A stretch of 64,000 nt of DNA from Fragilaria crotonensis. Lineage: Eukaryota; Bacillariophyta; Fragilariophyceae; Fragilariales; Fragilariaceae. The notes under the pieces are model-generated. The model made no database searches. It was given only the letters and a program-made list of their open reading frames with translations, and was not told the origin of the DNA. The translations under genes were made by a program, and so were the position numbers. The number at the start of each line of letters is the position of its first letter. The stretch's first letter is position 1. The DNA lies in the NCBI GenBank assembly GCA_022925895.1, contig JAKSYS010000062.1, positions 1 to 64,000 of the forward strand, read 5' to 3'. Of this stretch, positions 57,881-64,000 are shown in pieces.

Positions 57881-60817
57881 ATGCAACCATTACAGGCAAG
57901 CCAGGCAGAGGTAACGAGGTCTTTGCAGAACGCTTTGGATGCAGCATCATGGGACCTGAAGCAATGGACAGCTAGTTTGCCTTTTATTGTCAGGAATCCA
58001 ACCGACCTTCCGGGTGGTGCTGCAAATTTTGCTACAGAGGGTCTGTGTCACAACATTTTGGAATACCTCAAACCGATGTACAAGGGTTACAAGATATATT
58101 TTAGTTCCAAGTACAACAATCAGCAACCTAATTTGGCTTTTGGCGGAGACAGTGGCTGGAAGGATTTGCTGAAGGACATTGAGATTGCTGGAATGCAGGC
58201 TGGGTTTTATCCTGTCAGCAACGGCGGTAACTGCAGCAAGCGTATTATGATTTGTCGAGGAAGCCGCCTGTACCAAGGGAAAAAAAGAGAGGAGCACAGT
58301 CCCAGTAAACAGAATTATAGGAATGAAACCCTCCATTCGGATCGCAACAATTCTCGAGGAAATACGGGGAAACTTCAGCCTCGGAAGACGCGGACGACAC
58401 GTGCACTCCACCGGAATGTTTCATGTCCTTTCCGCTTCAACATCCGTGTCGATGACATCGGATATTACCTTGTCGGTGGTTCAGGATGTGCTCATCATGC
58501 ACACCACCCAAAAGTATCAAACCTAGAGTTCGCAATTCCAACGCGGCTTATTTGTGCTGCCGAGAAGGACATCCTTGTGTCGGTTGGATGTGCTAAAGCA
58601 AATGATGGGGTTGGCAGGAACATACATTTTTCACGATGTGGGCATGTCATTCCAAGAAGTCAGGTTCGTTACATCAATGGGTTTCAGAGTGGCAATCGTG
58701 CTGGTGCTGAACTTGAGAAGGACATTTGTGAACTGGAATGTGAACCAAGTACGGTTGATAAGCTTCTTAAGTCCTTTAGGGAGAAGGGATATGACCATTG
58801 CGTGCTGTATCATCATGTTAGGGTGGGCCAACCTGGGGAAACAGAGATGATCGGTGATGTACCTTTGATTCATGAAAATGACGACCCGGGTTCCAAAGAG
58901 CTGATGGTAAATGAGACTTATGGCACTAATGATGGTGACGATTGTTATGCATTGCCATCGACTCCTTTGACTTCACTAAAGGTTGTCATGCTTCCCAATA
59001 GTGAGGTTGATGATATGCACTCCTTTGCAGAAGCCCACCGAAACTCACTGTTGGTAGAGGATAAACAAGATTTGATGATTGGATGTGCTTGGACCACACC
59101 TTCGGAAAAGCGTCTCTTCAAGATGTTCAGCGAGGTGCTACACATCGATTGCACTGCAGACACCAATCATGAGGATCGTCCCTTCCTCACCATTACCGGT
59201 CGTGATTCAAATGGTAAGATGTTTACCATTGTGCGTGCTTTTCTTCCAAATGAAAGGGCATGGGTTTTCCGCTGGTTGTTCCAAACGGTGATGCCCACCC
59301 TGCTTGGAAAGGAGTACATTGGAAGAGTTAAAGTAATAGTGACTGATGGTGACTCACAGGAAACCTCACAATTGGACATTGCAATTGCCCTGCACTTTCG
59401 CAATGTCTGTCGGGTGCGCTGTGGTTGGCACATTGTTGACCGCGGATGGATTCGTTGTTGCCCTGGTGTCAAATCTGTCTCTAGGGAAAATGAAAAGGCA
59501 TTCAAGGCGGCCACCAATCACATCAAAAATTGGATCTATAGCTGGATGCAAGGTTGTTGCGAGACCGAGGAGGAATACAAAATTTCGAAAGCACTATTGG
59601 CGGCTTATCTTTGTGAATCTGCATTTGTTGACATTGCTACTGAGCCTGTTGCTCAACGGATAAGAACATTCATCCAAGAAAATGTTGAGCCTCTTGAGTC
59701 GTTCTTCTGCTTCCATTCTCGCCGTTGTGTTCGTCATTTTGATACGTACACCAACTCACCTCACGAGGGAACAAACAACGGGTTGAAAACAGGAGCTGCA
59801 CCTGTCCTGCCACAACATTCACTTGATCGTTCTGCATCAATACTGAACCATAATGCTCAGATTAAGGCAGCCTCGATGCAGATTCTGTCTGCAACTGCAG
59901 TTTCAAGCAGTGCTCTCTGGTCAAACCTACCGACATCACAGAAGTTGACTCGTAAGGGAGAGGGTCTTGTGACCCAGCAACAGTGGAAGCTGCGTCATGA
60001 ATACAAAAGTCAAAGGATTGGAAAGGACCACTGGCTTGTCGTTTGGAAGAACCGCGATAACAATCCGACATCAGGGCTAATTCCACGCTTCTCAAGGGTT
60101 CGACAAGTATCCATTGTTGATGACTGCATCCTTCTTTGTTCATGCATGCACTTTGAGCGTATAGGTATTCCGTGTCGTCACCAGATGCATGTTTTGAGTG
60201 CAATTGATAATAAGTATGAAGGTATCTGCCACCACGATGTGGCAGTCACCTGGTGGAAAGAGTTTATGAATTATGGGTTCAGCACTGACCCAAGCTGTCA
60301 GAAGGTTTCTTCCCTTTACAGCAAATTGCTTTTCAATGATATACGTGGTCCATCTATCCCAAAGGGATCCAAACTTCCACCCATCATGTCCAACATAATT
60401 GATGAATCCTTTTTTGTGAAACAAACCAAGGAAACCTGCATCAACTATAACATTGCAACCATCAATGTTGCTTTACGTCGGTCTGGTGCCTCGAGATTCA
60501 AGTCGTCAACCTTGAGTAGTGACGACCTTCTGTTGACAGGAGGAAGCGGAGCAGAGGATGATTTCAATGATGACGAGTGTGGGGGGCCTTGCAACACGCA
60601 ACAAGAGACAAACACATACGGAAATGATGATGGCATGATGGTGTTTCCAGATCCTGATACGTGTGCCATTATCGGTGTGGACAGCACTCCGTATAGTGTC
60701 CTTGTTCCCCTTGCAAAGGAACTAGCCCAAATTCTGGACGGGAATTGTTCTCCCGACGAACTCCAAACTTACAAAGATTATCTATCAAGTGCAATAGCAG
60801 AGAAAAAAAGGAACTAA
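57881..60817 (+). CDS. FAR1/MULE-family transposase with SWIM finger, 978 aa
   Basis: Unbroken from the ATG at 57881. A basic, Arg-rich stretch (about 130-175) precedes a FAR1/GCM-like zinc region (SCPFRFNIRVDDIGYYLVGG with CAHHAHHPK). The MULE DDE core runs from about 415 to 640: D423 in LHIDCTADTNH, D489 in VKVIVTDGDS, WHIVDRGW, and E630 in HEGTNNGLK as the third-acid candidate. A SWIM finger follows (C753, C755, C765, H767 in LCSCMHFERIGIPCRHQMH). The C-terminus is acidic. Length and domain order are those of Mutator-like transposases and the plant FAR1/FHY3 factors. The intact frame suggests a live or recently live element, or a domesticated copy. It converges on the gene at 61837. Confidence 0.9.
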   Translation: MQPLQASQAEVTRSLQNALDAASWDLKQWTASLPFIVRNPTDLPGGAANFATEGLCHNILEYLKPMYKGYKIYFSSKYNNQQPNLAFGGDSGWKDLLKDIEIAGMQAGFYPVSNGGNCSKRIMICRGSRLYQGKKREEHSPSKQNYRNETLHSDRNNSRGNTGKLQPRKTRTTRALHRNVSCPFRFNIRVDDIGYYLVGGSGCAHHAHHPKVSNLEFAIPTRLICAAEKDILVSVGCAKANDGVGRNIHFSRCGHVIPRSQVRYINGFQSGNRAGAELEKDICELECEPSTVDKLLKSFREKGYDHCVLYHHVRVGQPGETEMIGDVPLIHENDDPGSKELMVNETYGTNDGDDCYALPSTPLTSLKVVMLPNSEVDDMHSFAEAHRNSLLVEDKQDLMIGCAWTTPSEKRLFKMFSEVLHIDCTADTNHEDRPFLTITGRDSNGKMFTIVRAFLPNERAWVFRWLFQTVMPTLLGKEYIGRVKVIVTDGDSQETSQLDIAIALHFRNVCRVRCGWHIVDRGWIRCCPGVKSVSRENEKAFKAATNHIKNWIYSWMQGCCETEEEYKISKALLAAYLCESAFVDIATEPVAQRIRTFIQENVEPLESFFCFHSRRCVRHFDTYTNSPHEGTNNGLKTGAAPVLPQHSLDRSASILNHNAQIKAASMQILSATAVSSSALWSNLPTSQKLTRKGEGLVTQQQWKLRHEYKSQRIGKDHWLVVWKNRDNNPTSGLIPRFSRVRQVSIVDDCILLCSCMHFERIGIPCRHQMHVLSAIDNKYEGICHHDVAVTWWKEFMNYGFSTDPSCQKVSSLYSKLLFNDIRGPSIPKGSKLPPIMSNIIDESFFVKQTKETCINYNIATINVALRRSGASRFKSSTLSSDDLLLTGGSGAEDDFNDDECGGPCNTQQETNTYGNDDGMMVFPDPDTCAIIGVDSTPYSVLVPLAKELAQILDGNCSPDELQTYKDYLSSAIAEKKRN

Positions 60818-60935
60818 TGAAGGCAAACCCGGTAGCAAAAGGAAAAATGGTCTCGTCAAGTGTGGCTTCTAACAAGAAAATGAAGACACACGGAACAAAG
60901 CACATGGGGTTCCGATGATCTGATCCTCGTTACTT

Positions 60936-61836
60936 TTCATGCTGTTTGCAAAAACCCACGTTATCTTTTTTTTGTACGCTCATTGGACAAATCCTCGTTA
61001 CATTTCACACGGTTTGCAAAAACCCACGTTATGTTTTTACATATACTTCACGCTGTTTGCAAAAACCCACGTTATGTTTTTACATATACTTCACGCTGTT
61101 TGCAAAAACCCACGTTATGTTCTTACATATACTTCACACTGTTTGCAAAAACCCACGTTATGTTTTTACATATACTTCGCGCTGTTGCAAAAACCCACGT
61201 TAAGTTTTTACATATACTTCACACTGTTTGCAAAAACCCACGCTATCTTTTTGCATATACTTCACGCTGTTTGCAAAAACCCACGTTATCTTTTTGCATG
61301 CTGTTTGGACAAATCTGTTTTTTGCAATACACCTCGTTATCTTTCTGCAGCATAAGGAACTTAAATGTTTACTCTTCAAACCGCGTGAAGTGTATGTAAA
61401 AACAAAACGTGGGTTTTTGCAAACAGCGTGAAGAATATGTAAAAACATAACGTGGGTTTTTGCAAACAGCGGGAAGTACATGCAAAAAGATAACGTGGGT
61501 TTTTGCAAACAGCGTGAAGTATATGTAAAAACATAACGTGGGTTTTTGCAAACCGCGTGAAGTGTATGTAAAAACATAACGTGGGTTTTTGCAAACAGCG
61601 TGAAGTATATGAAAAAACATAACGTGGGTTTTTGCAAACCGCGTGAAGTGTATGTAAAAACAAAACGTGGGTTTTTGCAAACAGCGTGAAGTATATAGAG
61701 GATTTGTCGAATGAGGGTGCAAAAAGATAACGCGGGTTTTTGCAACATGGTGAAGAATATCGAGGATTTGTCCATTGAATGTGAAAAAAGGTAATGAGGG
61801 TTTTCGCAAACTGCGGGAAAGGTAACGAAAACTTTC
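60936..61836. repeat. Minisatellite arrays in inverted orientation (43-bp unit)
   Basis: From 60936 to about 61300 are some eight tandem copies of a 43-bp unit (GCTGTTTGCAAAAACCCACG, then TTATGTTTTTACATATACTTCAC). From about 61375 to 61830 the same unit runs in reverse complement, about nine copies. The two arms meet near 61340-61375 and could pair over roughly 400 bases. ORFs in this stretch (FAKTHVMFLHILHAVCKNPR) are only the repeat read in all frames. The arrays sit exactly between two convergent genes. Confidence 0.9.
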
Positions 61837-63984
61837 TCAAGAATTATACTTGAGGGCCTTACCCGCTGCCAAAATTTTCTGCTTTGCTGAAGTGAAGGTC
61901 CCGAAAAGATTGTTTTTGAAGTTCTGTCGGTGTTTCCCAACCCTCTCACCATCCTGGCCATCAGGCATGGAGATGGAGGTGCAGTGACGCAATGCTCTGC
62001 CATCCCAACTGATTGCTGCCCCATGGCTAAGGCGAACCGCAAGACCAAAAAATTGTACTCCATTAGGACGCTTACCATGCACGTTTGGCATCACAAAGTA
62101 CCAATTGGAGCCCATGGACGGGATTTCCTCAGTCCACACAGCAAAGCCCTGTGACGCATCATGGACGTCAAAATGGGATGAATTTCCCAAATTAACACTC
62201 GTATCAATGGTAAAGCCAACTCGTTTCCCATCAGTTCCATCCATTGGCTCTACCGGTTCCAATCCAGAATCTGCCTCAGTGCTCAGGATCACGCTTAGGA
62301 CATCCGGGAAACATAAATGACCAATTTCATGCATCGCAACAACCATATCGCGAAGTGTTTGGTGTGGAACACAGTCATTGGTGACAAATGGGACGGCGAC
62401 AAGGTCGCCATTCTGCACCCTGGTACCTAGAGCATGCATTGACCCCACATCGCCTGTGTTATTCCGTACGCTTGGTGAGGAAAGTGCCTCATGAATTGCA
62501 GAATTGCAGGTAGTGATACTCTGCAACCATCCCTGAACTTTCTGACGGCCAGAACTTTGAGTCTTGCCAAGCTTCACAGCGTGCCTGACTTGGAGAACAG
62601 TCTGCATGTTCAGGCAATTTCCTGAGGGTTCCACATCAATCATCACATCAATGATCGGATCGATCGTAGGGTCGAGGACCCAACACGTGCTGGGCAAATT
62701 GAAATGGTGGCATCCTGTTGCGTAGTGACGACCACCCTCTCTTGCAGAGTTTGAAAATGCCAATTTGTGATTGTATAATAATTTCAGCTCCTCTATTGGC
62801 CATGTGCCAGCATCCTCTCCTGAAAACACGTCTGGTGGCATTTTGGGGCCATTGCTATCGAGACAATGGCCTGCTCGGTAGATGAGACGGCGGCCATCAG
62901 GTTGTAGCCCCAAAAAACCAAGTTTCCACACAGAAATAAGCTTTCCGTCATCCTGGAACAAACCCTTGACATAACTATCATCTCCAAACGTATAGTACGG
63001 GGTACCGTCCGGGTTGTAACAACGTTGGAGGCGTAGCCAACTCATTGGAAGTGGGATCAATGATTTGTCAGCACCAACATCGGGGTGCACTCTATCCCTC
63101 GCACAATAGAAAATCCCAGCATTGGGAATGAATGCAAGGCAAGTCCTGAACAGGTAATCGAGAGGGTCGTCACGTTCTCCAGAGTCATAACACTTCATCG
63201 GGGCAACAACATCAGGATCAACAGAATTACTACTCTTGCCTGCACCCCTTGCACATGTGCGAGGACAGGCAGTGCGGTCAAGTACCACATCCATCAGATA
63301 GACTTCGCGCAAGGAATCCTTTGATGACCCCAATTTCACACCGTTTTCCTCAAACATTTGGGACAGCGATGACAGTTGACCCAGCTGAGGACACGGATAA
63401 CACACCTGCTTCAGTGCACGCACAATGTAGGAAAATGGAGTACGGCACAGCTTTGACTCATCAGGGGAACACGAGCCGTCCGTGACGGCATCACGAAATT
63501 CCTTCTCGAATTTCTTTTGCTCCAGAGAATCAGGTACAAATGGGAGAGCCTTCACGAGCAAGGACAGCATTTCTTCCTGTGACGGTAGACACTCCCTGGG
63601 TGAGCGATGGGGAAGGTGTTGCCCGACACCATCAATACAATGGCTCTTCCTTTTCTGGGTGCACTCCTGTTCTGTGTGATCAGTTGCTTTCCGGGTGGCC
63701 GTGCTCGTCTTCTTGCTCGCACGACGTTTTGCACGACGTTTCGCGATATAGATGTCACGGCACTTCTTGTTTTTCAGAACAAGAACATTGTTATCGAGAG
63801 CCTTGCTTGTTTTTGCGGCGGCAGCATCAGCGATGCCGCCGTTGTTCCCAACGCCATTTGCGGTCGTCACTGCCTTCCCGGTATTCCCATCCGATACCCC
63901 CTCCCGAACAGATTCGTCAACGTTCGGGCACAGGTTGTTGTCCGTAAATGATGACGCGGGAAAAAGTCTTGGGGAGTCACCCAT
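61837..63984 (-). CDS. Transposon-linked protein with HxD...H C-terminus, 715 aa
   Basis: Unbroken from the ATG at 63984, just inside the window edge. Residues 70-100 are very basic (AKRRAKRRASKKTST), nuclear-localisation-like. A Cys-containing middle (TACPRTCARG, CYPCPQ) and a unique central part follow (MSWLRLQRCYNPDGTPYYTF). The last ~110 residues look like an Fe(II)/2-oxoglutarate-type barrel: SSHFDVHDASQGFAVW (H604, D606) and ISWDGRALRHCTSI (H667). The assignment rests on these three residues and strand pattern, so it is a hypothesis. It pairs convergently with the MULE transposase; similar proteins seem familiar to me as repeated genes in pennate diatoms. Possible role in modifying DNA or chromatin at the element. 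Confidence 0.65.
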   Translation of the reverse strand: MGDSPRLFPASSFTDNNLCPNVDESVREGVSDGNTGKAVTTANGVGNNGGIADAAAAKTSKALDNNVLVLKNKKCRDIYIAKRRAKRRASKKTSTATRKATDHTEQECTQKRKSHCIDGVGQHLPHRSPRECLPSQEEMLSLLVKALPFVPDSLEQKKFEKEFRDAVTDGSCSPDESKLCRTPFSYIVRALKQVCYPCPQLGQLSSLSQMFEENGVKLGSSKDSLREVYLMDVVLDRTACPRTCARGAGKSSNSVDPDVVAPMKCYDSGERDDPLDYLFRTCLAFIPNAGIFYCARDRVHPDVGADKSLIPLPMSWLRLQRCYNPDGTPYYTFGDDSYVKGLFQDDGKLISVWKLGFLGLQPDGRRLIYRAGHCLDSNGPKMPPDVFSGEDAGTWPIEELKLLYNHKLAFSNSAREGGRHYATGCHHFNLPSTCWVLDPTIDPIIDVMIDVEPSGNCLNMQTVLQVRHAVKLGKTQSSGRQKVQGWLQSITTCNSAIHEALSSPSVRNNTGDVGSMHALGTRVQNGDLVAVPFVTNDCVPHQTLRDMVVAMHEIGHLCFPDVLSVILSTEADSGLEPVEPMDGTDGKRVGFTIDTSVNLGNSSHFDVHDASQGFAVWTEEIPSMGSNWYFVMPNVHGKRPNGVQFFGLAVRLSHGAAISWDGRALRHCTSISMPDGQDGERVGKHRQNFKNNLFGTFTSAKQKILAAGKALKYNS

Positions 63985-64000
63985 GAGTAGAACCGCAGTG

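Larger units (their letters stand above)
57881..63984. mobile_element. Two-gene MULE unit (transposase + HxD...H gene), ends not seen
   Basis: Two intact convergent genes share a minisatellite-filled 3' gap. Given a full MULE transposase and a repeat-type partner gene, I infer one mobile unit, at least 6.1 kb, whose right end lies beyond 64000. TIRs were not found, so the limits are only those of the genes. Confidence 0.5.

Noticed and set aside
57881-60817. KDZ (Kyakuja-Dileera-Zisupton) transposase
   Set aside because: The SWIM finger and the D...D...E context (CTADTN, TDGD, EGTNN) are MULE/FAR1, not KDZ.
60939-62078. Long ORFs on both strands (FAKTHVMFLHIL...CKNPR repeats)
   Set aside because: They are the 43-bp minisatellite read in every frame and strand; no start context, no domain.
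1-64000. tRNA or rRNA genes
   Set aside because: I looked for GGTTCGA-type B boxes and rRNA-like stretches and found none with a convincing fold; a tRNAscan run would settle it.

Overview
The window is the left end of a eukaryotic chromosome, most likely from a diatom (probably a raphid pennate). It opens with C-strand telomere repeats (mixed CCCTAA and CCCCTAA). The host genes have short GT-AG introns (69-151 bp). A GTPase carries an ER-signal leader followed by a Phe, as in diatom plastid precursors. The other genes (BEACH protein, Omp85, DOMON-b561, FAR1/MULE and piggyBac transposases) fit a stramenopile nuclear genome. Species cannot be named from sequence alone.

Layout. 1-472 telomere. 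473-2661 a subtelomeric satellite of 52-54 bp units. 2880-7544 an unknown gene and a broken gene with GNAT-like and DUF6824-like parts. About 8.0-23.1 kb is the most unusual part: seven head-to-tail units, each ending on the right in the same hairpin plus a tail close to GAACCCCTTTTCCTTAGG, and each cut off at a different point on the left. The long units carry two convergent genes: an HxD...H (2-oxoglutarate/Fe(II)-oxygenase-like) protein on + and a RecQ-like SF2 helicase with an N-terminal Cys/His region and a C-terminal CCHC knuckle on -. Constant ends facing the centromere and eroded ends facing the telomere are what repeated addition to a chromosome end would leave, as in Drosophila HeT-A/TART arrays. 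Here, however, no reverse transcriptase is seen and a helicase takes its place. 24.06-26.82 kb is a piggyBac element. 27.1-33.1 kb is a young-looking LTR element with gag-like but no recognisable pol sequence.

From 33.6 to 57 kb the window looks like ordinary host chromosome: a secreted amphipathic-repeat protein, a plastid-type YchF/OLA1 GTPase (3 exons), a 2.8k-residue BEACH-WD40 protein (4 exons), a type II membrane methyltransferase-like protein, an Omp85 beta-barrel protein, a small diatom-type hypothetical protein, and a trypsin-DOMON-DOMON-cytochrome b561 fusion. From 57.9 kb to the right edge is a second two-gene mobile unit: a FAR1/MULE transposase (+) facing a protein with an HxD...H C-terminus (-), separated by minisatellite arrays in opposite orientations.

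Caution on reading frames. The conserved host genes (BEACH, Omp85) show five frame breaks, and all five are net -1. Allowing one missing base at each gives whole-codon totals. This suggests uncorrected single-base deletions in the consensus, so some apparent decay in the helicase units may also be artefact.
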